64,000 bases of DNA, taken from NCBI RefSeq assembly GCF_001439845.1, contig NZ_JYLO01000020.1, forward strand, positions 1 through 64,000, in the 5' to 3' direction. Both the position numbers and the translations under genes were made by a program. Below, one piece after another: positions 54,680-63,600 of this stretch. The notes beneath the pieces are model-generated. The model had not been told where the DNA came from. It saw only the letters and a list, made by a program, of their open reading frames with translations, and did not search any database. Position 1 is the stretch's first letter. Every line of letters begins with the position of its first letter. Source of the stretch: Pseudomonas lactis (GTDB lineage Bacteria > Pseudomonadota > Gammaproteobacteria > Pseudomonadales > Pseudomonadaceae).

Positions 54680-55214
54680 TGTGGGAGGGGGCTTGCCCCC
54701 GATGAGCATAAGTATCTACACAACTTCGGTACGACGCTAAACCTGTGGCGAGGGAGCTTGCTCCCGCGACGGCCTGGCAGCCGACGCTGATCTAACTGAC
54801 GCACCGCGATCCAACTGTGGGAGCTGGCTTGCCTGCGAAGACGGCTTGACAGTCAACACAGTTGGACCCTGTACATATCCATTCCTGCGGTAACGGCCAC
54901 TTAGGGTTCCGCCCTGACGGCGGCTCACTTTGCAAAAGCCGGGATGCCGGCCCAGGCCAAAGTAAGCAAAACGCTCTTGCCCCACCACTCGGCACCTCGC
55001 CCAGGCTCGGTGTGCCCGTAATCCGCCAGCGTGGTTTAACGGGGCGCCTAAGATCAAAAGCAGATCAAGATCAAGAGCGTCTCGCTTCGCATCGTGGTTA
55101 CCGTCGGCTGCTACAGCCTACAAAGTTGTGTAGATACCTATGCCCCGATGAGGGAGTGTCAACAAATACATCGGTGACTGGCCCACCGCCATCGGGGGCA
55201 AGCCCCCTCCCACA
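54680..55214. repeat. Composite repeat-rich region with nested inverted ends
   Basis: The 600-base gap after the ABC operon has no credible gene. An outer REP-like arm at 54680-54704 faces its inverted partner at 55190-55214. Inside, the 15-mer GTATCTACACAACTT at 54712-54726 is inverted at 55123-55137. Further REP-like arms lie near 54744 and 54816. The centre, about 54885-55085, resembles a long non-coding block I recall from other fluorescens-group intergenic regions. The frames there mix repeat sequence and look spurious. Confidence 0.65.
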
Positions 55215-55220
55215 TTGGTT

Positions 55221-55712
55221 CTACAGAGGCAGGTGCATGTGGGTGGTTTGCCATATCGGGTCGGCCTCGACATCCACCACCTCAAACCCCTGCCTGCGCC
55301 AGAATTCAATCGCACCGGGCAGAAACGGATGGGTGTGCAGGTACATCACCTCTACGCCATCGGCCCGCGCCAGCGCTTGCAGCGAGCGGTATAACCGGCC
55401 CGCCAGGCCCAAGCGTCGTGCTGCCGGGAGCACATACAGGCGCACCACTTCCACCGTGTTGCGGCCCTGGTAGTTCAACTGGGGGAAACGGCCGTCGTAG
55501 GGCCGATAAGCCACGGAGGCAACGATCCGGCCTTCAGCACGAGCAATCAAAAATCGCCCGCTGCCCTCAAGGTAGAGGGCTTCAAACTGCGCCAGATCCT
55601 GGGGTACTCCGGTGGCACTGAGCGTGGGAAACAGTTCATCACGCGCCTGCAAAGCGAAGCTCAGCACCTGGGAAATGTCAGCGGCCTGCACCGCCTCGAT
55701 ACTAACGCTCAT
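55221..55712 (-). CDS. GNAT-family acetyltransferase
   Basis: This is a 163-residue N-acetyltransferase. The acetyl-CoA segment VVRLYVLPAARRLGLAGRLY and the following helix and strand (VMYLHTHP, then FWRRQGFEVV) are typical. The ATG at 55712 is preferred to a TTG at 55718. It overlaps the end of the hydrolase gene by 11 bases, so it is probably the last gene of the TspO-hydrolase-GNAT unit. The substrate is unknown. Confidence 0.88.
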   Translation of the reverse strand: MSVSIEAVQAADISQVLSFALQARDELFPTLSATGVPQDLAQFEALYLEGSGRFLIARAEGRIVASVAYRPYDGRFPQLNYQGRNTVEVVRLYVLPAARRLGLAGRLYRSLQALARADGVEVMYLHTHPFLPGAIEFWRRQGFEVVDVEADPIWQTTHMHLPL

Positions 55713-56631
55713 TGCCAAGGATCCGGCCCGTTATCCACTGGCGAGCGTAAGCCAACACGCGATCAGCCATCGCCACCGGAAAGTGAATAAACCCATGGGC
55801 CGCTTCCGGCAAGAGATGGGCCTCCACCGCCGCCCATCGCTCGGCAATAAGCAGGGTGTCATCCTTGAGCGGGTCCAGTTCACCCACAAACATCAATGCT
55901 GGCGGCAACCCCGCAAAGTCCCCATACAAGGGGGACAACGGTGGCTGACGGCGCGTCTCGTCGCTGATCCCCGGCGTCAGCAGGCGCAGCGCCTGAACCA
56001 TGCCCGGTCCGTCCAACAACAGCGTGTCCCGCCCGGCCGTGCGCACGCTGGGGGTGCCGGTCAAATCGTAGACGCCGTAATACAACACCGCGCCGCTGAC
56101 CCGCTGGAGTAACTCGGGCCATTGCTTGAGCGCCAACAAAGTGGCCGCCGCCAGGTGCCCGCCGGCCGACTCACCGACAAAAAACACCGGCAGGCCGGCA
56201 AACTCCGGGCAGTCCGCCAACAGCCAGCGCGCAGCCGTCAGGCAGTCATCCAGCAGCCCTTCAATTGGCGTATCCACCGCCAGCCGATAATCCACCGACA
56301 CCACCGCCACATCGCACGCGTTGACCATGCCAAGGTTAAGGTCGTCATCCATTTGCGCATTGCCGATCACCCAGCCACCGCCGTGGATATCCAGCACCAC
56401 GCCTTTGGGCTTGCCACTGGGGCGCAAGATGCGCACGGGCACCGTGCCCAGCCTTTTCAGCTCAACCACGGGCGCCTTCTTGAACGTCTGGCTAGCGCGT
56501 AGCAGTGCCTGGATCAGACGCGGTGTCACGCGGTTGCGGACTTTAAAGCGCGGCATCCACGCCAGTTTCTGATTGAAGCGGCGCATCTGGGCCAGTTCGG
56601 GCTCGCTGGCGGGCCAATGCTGGTAGGCCAT
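55702..56631 (-). CDS. HSL-family alpha/beta hydrolase (esterase)
   Basis: This is a 309-residue hormone-sensitive-lipase-type esterase. The oxyanion motif HGGGW is at 83-87 and the nucleophile elbow GESAGG contains Ser155; DPLKDD and the late AAHGF supply the acid and His. It is cytoplasmic with no signal. Its ATG is joined to the TspO stop as TGATG, so the genes are coupled. Confidence 0.9.
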   Translation of the reverse strand: MAYQHWPASEPELAQMRRFNQKLAWMPRFKVRNRVTPRLIQALLRASQTFKKAPVVELKRLGTVPVRILRPSGKPKGVVLDIHGGGWVIGNAQMDDDLNLGMVNACDVAVVSVDYRLAVDTPIEGLLDDCLTAARWLLADCPEFAGLPVFFVGESAGGHLAAATLLALKQWPELLQRVSGAVLYYGVYDLTGTPSVRTAGRDTLLLDGPGMVQALRLLTPGISDETRRQPPLSPLYGDFAGLPPALMFVGELDPLKDDTLLIAERWAAVEAHLLPEAAHGFIHFPVAMADRVLAYARQWITGRILGNER

Positions 56632-57071
56632 CAGCGATTATTACGCAGGATCGAGAAGTTCAACGCCGCGGCCACGCACAGCCACGCCAGATACGGGAAC
56701 AGGATCAGGCCGGTGATCAAATCCAGGCGCACGGCCAGCACTACCATGGCGGCTACGGTGAGCCACAAGAGCACGATAATCACCATCCCCGCGAACAAGC
56801 GATGGGCACCAAAGAACACCGGCGTCCACAGCGTGTTCAACGCGATCTGCGCCGCCCACAGGGCCAACACCATTTCGCTGCCGGGGATCAAGGTCAAGCG
56901 GTAACCGGCCCAGGCCAACAGCAGGTAAATGATCGTCCATGCCACCGGGAACAGCCAATTAGGCGGGGTAAAGCTGGGCTTGACCAGGGATTCGTACCAG
57001 GCGCCGGGTTTGAAGATCACGCCAGTGCTGGCGGCGGCGGCGCAGGCGAGCAGGAAGATGAAAAAGGTCAT
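56631..57071 (-). CDS. tspO: TspO/MBR-family membrane protein
   Basis: This is a 146-residue protein with five predicted helices. The signature FTPPNWLFPVAWTIIYLLLA (residues 34-53) and WAAQIALNTLWTPVFFG are diagnostic. TspO binds tetrapyrroles and may handle porphyrins under stress. The ATG at 57071 starts the first helix; the longer frame adds non-family sequence. It heads the TspO-hydrolase-GNAT unit. Confidence 0.93.
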   Translation of the reverse strand: MTFFIFLLACAAAASTGVIFKPGAWYESLVKPSFTPPNWLFPVAWTIIYLLLAWAGYRLTLIPGSEMVLALWAAQIALNTLWTPVFFGAHRLFAGMVIIVLLWLTVAAMVVLAVRLDLITGLILFPYLAWLCVAAALNFSILRNNR

Positions 57072-57235
57072 GGTCGGTCCTTGAGGTCCTGTGGATGGAA
57101 AAACAATGCACTGCTTTGAGTGACTCAAGCAACCTCGGATAAATTCAATGGGAGCAGCAAAATACCCGCTCTTCTGCGCGTCATGAAAATTGGTTATGGT
57201 CGGCAACATCCAGCATCGCTGCCCGAGACGTCCCC

Positions 57236-58429
57236 TTGCCCCAGCTTGCCGATCACCGCAGCAGCCCCTGGTCAGTGTTCCTGATCTTCCTGCGCCTGGG
57301 CCTCACTTCCTTCGGCGGGCCGATTGCGCACCTCGGCTATTTTCGCCAAGAGTTCGTCACCCGCCGCCGCTGGCTCAGCGAGCGCAGCTATGCCGAACTG
57401 GTCGCCCTGTGCCAGTTCCTCCCCGGCCCGGCCAGCAGCCAGGTCGGTATCGCGTTGGGCCTGTCCCGCGCGGGTTACCGGGGCGCGGCGGCAGCCTGGG
57501 CCGGGTTCACCTTGCCATCGGCCATCGTCCTGATCCTGTTTGCCCTGGGGCTGGCCCACTACGGCGGCGCCCTCCCCCATGGCGCGCTGCACGGCCTCAA
57601 GGTCGTCGCCGTAGCCGTGGTGGCCCAGGCTGTGTGGGGCATGGCACGCAACCTGTGCAGAGGCGTTTTACGGGTGGCGTTGATGTTGATCGCCGCCTGC
57701 GTGGTGTTGCTGCAACCCTCCGCTTGGGCTCAAGTCGGGGTCATGGTGGTCGCAGGCGTGGCCGGCCTGTTGCTGTTCAAGCCCGAGAGCAGTGCCGAGC
57801 CCGACGCCCTGCCCATTGCCATCAGCCGCCGCGCCGGGGCCCTATGGTTGATGCTGTTTTTGCTGTTGCTGGTGGCCTTGCCGCTCCTCGCCGCATGGGC
57901 GCTTAACCCCACACTGGCGCTGGTAGACGCCTTCTACCGCACCGGCGCGCTGGTATTCGGCGGCGGCCACGTGGTGTTGCCGCTACTGCAAGCCGAAGTG
58001 GTGCCCAGCCAATGGGTCAGCAACGATGTTTTCCTCGCCGGCTACGGCGCCACCCAGGCCGTGCCCGGCCCGCTGTTCACCTTCGCCGCCTTCCTCGGCG
58101 CCTCCATGACCCACGCCCCGAGCGGTTGGCTTGGCGGGGTGATCGCGCTGCTGGCGATCTTCGCCCCGTCGTTTCTGCTGATCTTCGGCGCCTTGCCCTT
58201 CTGGGCCAACCTGCGCAAAAGCCCGCGCACCCAAGCCGCGCTCGCCGGGGTGAACGCGGCGGTGGTTGGCCTGTTGTTGGCGGCGCTGTACCAGCCGGTG
58301 TGGACCAGTGCGATTTTCAACGGCTACGACCTCGCCCTGGCGTTGCTGGCACTGGCCGTGTTGATGGTGTGGAAACTGCCGCCATGGCTGGTAGTGATAA
58401 GTTGCGGCCTACTCGGCACGTTACTGTAG
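57236..58429 (+). CDS. chrA: Chromate transporter
   Basis: This is a 397-residue proton-linked chromate exporter of the CHR family with about ten helices in two related halves. The motif FGGPIAHLGYFR near 26 and LCQFLPGPASSQVG near 59 match; the second half repeats FGGGHVVLPLL and ATQAVPGPLFTFAAFLG. The start is a TTG at 57236, since no in-frame ATG precedes the first helix; a GTG at residue 13 is an alternative. The stop TAG at 58427 is part of a REP element. Confidence 0.93.
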   Translation: MPQLADHRSSPWSVFLIFLRLGLTSFGGPIAHLGYFRQEFVTRRRWLSERSYAELVALCQFLPGPASSQVGIALGLSRAGYRGAAAAWAGFTLPSAIVLILFALGLAHYGGALPHGALHGLKVVAVAVVAQAVWGMARNLCRGVLRVALMLIAACVVLLQPSAWAQVGVMVVAGVAGLLLFKPESSAEPDALPIAISRRAGALWLMLFLLLLVALPLLAAWALNPTLALVDAFYRTGALVFGGGHVVLPLLQAEVVPSQWVSNDVFLAGYGATQAVPGPLFTFAAFLGASMTHAPSGWLGGVIALLAIFAPSFLLIFGALPFWANLRKSPRTQAALAGVNAAVVGLLLAALYQPVWTSAIFNGYDLALALLALAVLMVWKLPPWLVVISCGLLGTLL

Positions 58430-58524
58430 GAGCGAGCTTGCTCGCGAAAAACTCACAGGCGCCGCGTTTAATCTGAAGGCACGCGTTATCGTTAACGATT
58501 TTCGCGAGCAAGCTCGCTCCTACA
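58425..58524. repeat. REP doublet (REPIN) abutting chrA, supplies its stop codon
   Basis: The left arm TGTAGGAGCGAGCTTGCTCG begins at 58425, and its TAG at 58427-58429 is the chrA stop. The right arm ends at 58524. The inner segment shares the AAAACTCACAG and GCGTTATCGTT pieces with the copy at 6022. Confidence 0.85.
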
Positions 58525-58534
58525 GCATTGGGGC

Positions 58535-59098
58535 TCAGCCCGGCTCGACAATCTTGAGCCACGGCCAACGCGCCTGATAACTCCTGGCCTTGTGCAAAAA
58601 CAGCTCAGGCTCCGGATGCAAAGGGTTGATGCGCAAGACACCCTGCTCCACATCCTCCAGGCCATAAGGCGCATACACCTCGCCCGAGGCAATATCCAGC
58701 GCAATGCACGTGCCCGCCACCAGGTAACGGTCAACCCCCTGCCGAGCCGAATGCAACTGCGGATAAGGCCGGCCAAACCGCTGCCCATACCAAAGGTGCA
58801 CCCGCGCCTGATTCTTGACCTCTACATTCACGCCCAGGTCCTCAAATAGCGCCTGTGCTCGGCGAATCACCGCGTCCTCCGCCTCGTACGAAACATCCTC
58901 ATCAAAGTAAAAAACGTCGTAATCCTTCACGCCCTGATCGGCCGGCAGATTCGCCTGATGATTCCACACCGCCTGGAACAGGCAGCCCGCCGTGAGCAGG
59001 CACTGCTGCACACCCAGATCCGGCAGGCGCGCCGTGATTTGGGCATTGATCGGGTTGGCCATGGCCAATTCGAGCAAGGTGTCGACAGTCAATGTCAT
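58535..59098 (-). CDS. Nucleotidyltransferase-family protein (NTP_transf_6-like)
   Basis: This is a 187-residue protein of the DUF925 group with a minimal nucleotidyltransferase layout: ITARLPDLGVQQCLLTAGCLFQAVWNH, then the metal-binding acidic pair in KDYDVFYFDED. The ATG at 59098 has GGAGGA 7 bases upstream. No neighbour suggests a substrate, and no antitoxin-like partner is adjacent. Confidence 0.8.
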   Translation of the reverse strand: MTLTVDTLLELAMANPINAQITARLPDLGVQQCLLTAGCLFQAVWNHQANLPADQGVKDYDVFYFDEDVSYEAEDAVIRRAQALFEDLGVNVEVKNQARVHLWYGQRFGRPYPQLHSARQGVDRYLVAGTCIALDIASGEVYAPYGLEDVEQGVLRINPLHPEPELFLHKARSYQARWPWLKIVEPG

Positions 59099-59424
59099 GT
59101 TCAGTCCTCCATAGCCTGCCGCAACCATAACACCCGAATATGGTACTCCTGTAGGAGCGAGCTCGCTCGCGAAAATCCTAAACGATCACGCAACGCCTGA
59201 AGGCAAAACCCAATCCCCCCCCGCCACACCTTGCTCCATTGCCTACGCCTGCATCTGCCGCCGTGCGCCAATCCTGCTTATCCCTACCTTTAGTCGGATA
59301 TCTCTGAGGGTTCTGACGCAACGGCTAGCCTTCAGCTTAGCGTCAGGGATTACGCTGAACATTCGGTCCATGAAGGGCCAGTCCGCCTCATCGTCCCGAC
59401 GCGTTATCTGCTGAGGAGACGATA
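59099..59424. other. Intergenic region upstream of the cytochrome-GMC operon
   Basis: About 330 bases contain a single REP arm at 59151-59176 and presumably the promoter of the next operon. GAGGAGA lies 6-12 bases before the ATG at 59425. I see no clear -35/-10 pair or coding frame. Confidence 0.6.
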
Positions 59425-60765
59425 ATGAAAATAACCCTGAAACAGTTGGCGTGTCTGGGTGCAAGCTTCACCAGTGCGCTCGCCATGGCCGATACGGCCA
59501 CCCCGCCGGTGCTGTCACCTGCGATCCCCTTCGACGTCACCGCCAACCCTCCCATCACCCTGGACAGCCTGCAACGCGCTTTCGACGTGCTGTCGTGGCA
59601 GACCTTCGTCGCCCTGAACTGGCCCGCCAACGCCGACGGCAGCGCCAACACCTCGGCGCAGATCGGCGCGCCGGGGCAGAGAGTTTGGGAGTCGTGGAAG
59701 GAGAGCTACGCGATTTTCCTGCCCCAAGGCCAGAAGCCGGTCGCCTGGGACCAGCACACGCCGCCACCCGCCGCCTGCCAAGGCAAGGGGGATCTGCCCG
59801 TGCTGCAACAGATGGGCAAGGTCGCCGGTGTGCTCGACGAGTTCATCCAGCCGTTCAAGACCGGCCCACTGGTAGACCAGGAGGGCACCTACACGCGCAA
59901 CGCGATTATGGTCAACCAGCCGATGTTCGACGACATCGTCAACAACGGCCTCTACAGCAAGGAAGGCCAGCAAGCGTTCCTGAGCAAGGCCGACAACCGC
60001 ATCGCCTTCTCCTGCGGCGCGAAGGAGACCCAGCAAGTCGGCGCGATCATGGTTAAATCAGCCTGGAAGGTACTCGGCCGCAACGACAACCCGCAGGACT
60101 TCCACGCCGTCGACGCCTTGGTCTACACCCGTGGCAACACCGACCCGAACACGGGCGCGGTAATCCCCGAGTCATGCAGCGCGCAGAAGGTCGGGCTGGT
60201 CGGCCTGCACATCGTGCACAAGACCAAAGAGGCGCCGCAGTGGGTATGGTCGACCTTCGAGCACGTGCGCAACGTGCCGGAAGAGACCACACCGATAAAC
60301 GAGCGCAAGGGCCCCTACCTGTTCTACGACGCCCAGGCCAGCAACCGCCCGGTGAATGAGCCGCCAGCGCGGCCGTGGGACCCGTCGAAGTACGCCACGC
60401 CTTCGCAGATCGTGCGGGAAATACCACTCACCGCCGCGACCCACCAGCTCAACGCGCAGTGGCAAGGCGCACTCAAGGGCACGGTCTGGGCCAATTACCA
60501 GCTGATCAGCACCCAGTGGCCAACCGCTCCCGCCGATGACTGCCAAGTACCGTCGCCGACCAACCCGCTGGGCACGCCTGCCCCGACCTTCCTGGCCAAC
60601 GCCACGCTGGAAACCTACAACCAGGGCACCACGCCACAGGCCTCGTCCAGTTGCATGGAGTGCCACAACAACGCGACCACCCGGGTGACCCAGTCCCCGC
60701 GCACCAGTTTCGCCGATTTCACCTTCCTGCTTGAACGTGCCCAATCCACCGGTGCCAAGGAGTGA
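59425..60765 (+). CDS. Exported monoheme cytochrome c-like subunit of GMC dehydrogenase
   Basis: This is a 446-residue protein with a Sec signal (LACLGASFTSALAMA, cleavage near AMA-DT). Only one CxxCH is found, CMECH at 410-414, near the C-terminus. The standard cytochrome partners of FAD-dependent sugar dehydrogenases have three. The N-terminal 400 residues are unusual, rich in Trp and Pro (LSWQTFVALNWPAN), and I cannot place them in a known domain. It is the first gene of a three-gene unit with a small subunit and a GMC flavoprotein, whose likely electron acceptor it is. Confidence 0.8.
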   Translation: MKITLKQLACLGASFTSALAMADTATPPVLSPAIPFDVTANPPITLDSLQRAFDVLSWQTFVALNWPANADGSANTSAQIGAPGQRVWESWKESYAIFLPQGQKPVAWDQHTPPPAACQGKGDLPVLQQMGKVAGVLDEFIQPFKTGPLVDQEGTYTRNAIMVNQPMFDDIVNNGLYSKEGQQAFLSKADNRIAFSCGAKETQQVGAIMVKSAWKVLGRNDNPQDFHAVDALVYTRGNTDPNTGAVIPESCSAQKVGLVGLHIVHKTKEAPQWVWSTFEHVRNVPEETTPINERKGPYLFYDAQASNRPVNEPPARPWDPSKYATPSQIVREIPLTAATHQLNAQWQGALKGTVWANYQLISTQWPTAPADDCQVPSPTNPLGTPAPTFLANATLETYNQGTTPQASSSCMECHNNATTRVTQSPRTSFADFTFLLERAQSTGAKE

Positions 60766-60769
60766 TGCC

Positions 60770-61261
60770 ATGAGCGACCCAAACCTGCAAAACTTCATCG
60801 ACCTGTCCGCCGTGCTCACTGGCCTGTCAGCCAAACTGCTGGCGCCTTTGCTCGACCCGGTCAACCTGCCGCCGCTGTTCTTGGCAACTGCCGAGCAAGG
60901 CATGGGCACCGCTGCGTTCAGCAACCTGCTGACGCTATTCGCCCGCATCAAGAACCAACCGCCTGAGCAAATCGCCAGCGCCGTGCTCGGCAACTCTGAC
61001 CCGCAGATCGCCCAGGGCGCGCGCTCGATCATGAAGCTGTGGCTGCTTGGTAGCTGGTACCAGCCTTATGACCAGGGCACCGCCCACAAGGGTGACATCC
61101 GCGTGGTCTCCGACCAGGCCTACAAGGAAAGCTGGGCGTGGAAGATCGCCCAGTCCCACCCTATGGGCTACAGCCAATACCACTTCGGCTACTGGGCCGA
61201 GCAGCCACCGACCCTCAAGCAATTCACCGGTGTCGACGCCAAGGAAGGGCAGCAACCATGA
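60770..61261 (+). CDS. Small subunit of GMC dehydrogenase, FAD-sorbitol-dehydrogenase type
   Basis: This is a 163-residue helical protein resembling the small or gamma subunits of membrane-bound FAD-dependent sugar dehydrogenases: FIDLSAVLTGLSA, then LWLLGSWY and SYDQ-like YKESWAWKIAQ. Such subunits usually carry a Tat signal, but none is seen here. The ATG at 60770 follows GGAG. Its stop overlaps the GMC start as ATGA. It is probably needed for folding or stability of the flavoprotein. Confidence 0.78.
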   Translation: MSDPNLQNFIDLSAVLTGLSAKLLAPLLDPVNLPPLFLATAEQGMGTAAFSNLLTLFARIKNQPPEQIASAVLGNSDPQIAQGARSIMKLWLLGSWYQPYDQGTAHKGDIRVVSDQAYKESWAWKIAQSHPMGYSQYHFGYWAEQPPTLKQFTGVDAKEGQQP

Positions 61262-63480
61262 GCACTCTACACACCCAGAACATCGAAACCGCCGATGTAA
61301 TCGTCGTGGGCGCCGGCATGGCCGGCAGCGTCATGGCCTATCAGTTGGGCCTGGCTGGCTTGAAAGTGCTGGTGCTCGAGTCGGGCCCGGCGATTCCACC
61401 TAACCGCAGCGAGTACCTGGAGCGTTTCTACACGGCCGTGCTCAAGGCGCCCGAGTCGCCCTACCCACCGGAGCAGACCGAGCAGACCCCGGCCAAACAG
61501 TTCGCCCCGCGAGCGACTATCCAAGACTTGATCACCGCCGGCAGCGACGATCCGAACAAGCTGCAGAAGAGCTACCTGGTACAAAAGGGCAAGCAACTGT
61601 TCGCCAGCACCTACGAGCGGGTAGGCGGCGGTACCATGTGGCACTGGATGGGCACGGCCCTGCGCCTGTTGCCCAACGACTTTCGTATGCAGAGCGTGTA
61701 CAAGGTCGGGGTCGACTGGCCGATCAGCTACGACGACCTGCAAACCGCCTACTGCCGCGCCGAGGAAGAGATGGGCGTGTCCGCCGATGTGGCGTCGCAG
61801 AGCTACCTGGGCGTGACCTTCCCGCAGGGCTACCAATACAGCATGCACGGCATTCCGCCGTCGTTGGTCGACCAGGGCGTGGGCAAGGCCGTCGATGGCA
61901 CCCAGTACCAGGGCATCACCCTCAACGTGCGGCAAACCCCGGCCGGGCGTAACTCGCAGAACGACAATGGCCGACGGGTATGCGCCGGCAACACCAGCTG
62001 CACGCCGATTTGCCCGATCCAGGCCAAGTACGACGCCACCGTGACCATGGCCAAGGCGCTGGATACCGGCAACGTGCGTATCCTCTACCAGTGTGTGGCG
62101 AGCCAAGTGCAGGTCGATGCCAATGGGGTCACGGGTATCGATTTCATCCAATACCAGAACAACGGCACCCGCCAGAACGGCACGGCCCAGGGCAAGCGCT
62201 ACGTGATCGCCGCCCACGCGATCGAAACGCCCAAGCTGCTGCTCAACTCCATCGGCCCGCACAGCCCCAACGGCGTCGCCAACAGCAGCGGCCAGGTCGG
62301 CAAGTCACTGGCCGACCACCCGGTGTACCTGGCCTGGGGCCTAATGCCTGAAGGCAAGCCGTTGTTCCCGTTCCGTGGGCCATTGTCCACCTCGGGGATC
62401 GAAGACATGCGCGATGGCCCGTTCCGCAGCGAACGTGCCGCCTGGCGTATCGAGATCGGCAACGAGGGCTGGAATTGGTCGGCGAATGATCCGTACGCCG
62501 CGGTCTGCGATTTCATCGACGGCACCAACCATGGCGGCGCCAACCCCCATAACAAGGCGTTGTCCGGCGTGGCGCTGGTGCAGCAGCTCAACAGCGTGCT
62601 GACCCGCCAGTTCCGTCTGGGCTTCTTGATCGAGCAGGTCGAGAAAGACCCCGACAAAGCGCTGTGCCGGGTAGAGAGGGCCGAGGGGCTCACCGACGGC
62701 TTGGGCCTGACCAGGCCGCAGATCGCCTACGAACTGTCCGACTACACCAAGGAGGGCTTCAAGCAGGCGCGCCTGGCCGCCACGCATATCATCACCAAGC
62801 TGATGGGTGCCACCGAGCTGACCGACCTGAACCCTGAGCTCAAGCCCGGCTCGCAAACGGTGTTCGAGCACGGCGGCCAGAACTACGCGTTCTACGGCGC
62901 TGGCCACCTGATGGGCACCTACCGCATGGGCTCGGACCGCACCAAGTCGGTGGTGGACAAAGACCAGCGCAGCTGGGACCACCCCAACCTGTTCCTGGTC
63001 GGCGACGGCGTGTTCCCCGCCACCGGCACCGCCAACCCAACCTTGACCATCACCGCGCTGACCTTCCAGGCCGCCGACGTGGTCGCCAGCGACCTGCTCA
63101 AGCGTACCGTGCAGGTGCAGGCCAGAGACCCCTGGCAGGGCACAGGCCTGCAGGTCAACGGGCACAGCTGGCAACTGGCGGTGTGCACCGGTGGGCAGTG
63201 GACGGCCAACCCGGGCACCGGGATGGTCGGCGCGGCAGGCCACCCAGGCTTGACCGCCAAGCCCGGCTATACCTTACCCGGTCAACCAGAGGGAGCGTTG
63301 ATCGGGCGTATCGGCACCAGCGGCGCGCCGTTCCTGGTGGGCAACCAGGCGCAATTGCCGCGTGGCCAGCAGGGGGAGTTGCAATTGTGCATCAATGACG
63401 ACCTGGACGGACGTTACGGGGCTGGCCTGAGCGATAACCAGGGCAGCCTGTCGGTGGAGGTGCGTTTCGGGGCGGTGTAG
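61258..63480 (+). CDS. GMC-family flavoprotein dehydrogenase with C-terminal LecA-like domain
   Basis: This is a 740-residue FAD oxidoreductase acting on an alcohol or sugar. FAD motif GAGMAG is at 18-23; ERVGGGTMWHWMG near 120 and the C-terminal GMC block (GAGHLMGTYRMGSD, then DGVFPATGTANPT) are clear. After residue 617 an extra 123 residues follow (63109-63477), with PEGALIGRIGTSGAPFLVG and CINDD, then SDNQGSLSVEV. This resembles the PA-IL/LecA galactose-lectin fold, including its Ca-loop region. No signal peptide is seen. The gene is translationally coupled to the small subunit. Confidence 0.88.
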   Translation: MSTLHTQNIETADVIVVGAGMAGSVMAYQLGLAGLKVLVLESGPAIPPNRSEYLERFYTAVLKAPESPYPPEQTEQTPAKQFAPRATIQDLITAGSDDPNKLQKSYLVQKGKQLFASTYERVGGGTMWHWMGTALRLLPNDFRMQSVYKVGVDWPISYDDLQTAYCRAEEEMGVSADVASQSYLGVTFPQGYQYSMHGIPPSLVDQGVGKAVDGTQYQGITLNVRQTPAGRNSQNDNGRRVCAGNTSCTPICPIQAKYDATVTMAKALDTGNVRILYQCVASQVQVDANGVTGIDFIQYQNNGTRQNGTAQGKRYVIAAHAIETPKLLLNSIGPHSPNGVANSSGQVGKSLADHPVYLAWGLMPEGKPLFPFRGPLSTSGIEDMRDGPFRSERAAWRIEIGNEGWNWSANDPYAAVCDFIDGTNHGGANPHNKALSGVALVQQLNSVLTRQFRLGFLIEQVEKDPDKALCRVERAEGLTDGLGLTRPQIAYELSDYTKEGFKQARLAATHIITKLMGATELTDLNPELKPGSQTVFEHGGQNYAFYGAGHLMGTYRMGSDRTKSVVDKDQRSWDHPNLFLVGDGVFPATGTANPTLTITALTFQAADVVASDLLKRTVQVQARDPWQGTGLQVNGHSWQLAVCTGGQWTANPGTGMVGAAGHPGLTAKPGYTLPGQPEGALIGRIGTSGAPFLVGNQAQLPRGQQGELQLCINDDLDGRYGAGLSDNQGSLSVEVRFGAV
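63109..63477 (+). other. LecA (PA-IL)-like sugar-binding domain fused to the GMC enzyme
   Basis: Residues 618-740 match the PA-IL pattern: a DPWQG start, GALIGRIG corresponding to GALVMKIG of LecA, FLVGN, and a loop NDDLDGRYG...SDNQGSLSV matching NDVPGTYGNNSGSFSV. In LecA this loop holds Ca and galactose. The assignment is by eye from memory of LecA. Confidence 0.65.
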
Positions 63481-63600
63481 GCGCTGTCTTAGCAACTCCA
63501 CAGTGCTACGGCGAGTCCGCAGTATTGTGGGGTTGCTCTTTCAATCCAGGTGAATCAAGCGACTCGGCGAGTTGGCTTGACGGGAAAGCGTATAACCAAG

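Noticed and set aside
54862..55473. 203-aa plus-strand frame in the repeat island
   Set aside because: It consists of repeat sequence and then the antisense of the GNAT gene, with no usable start.
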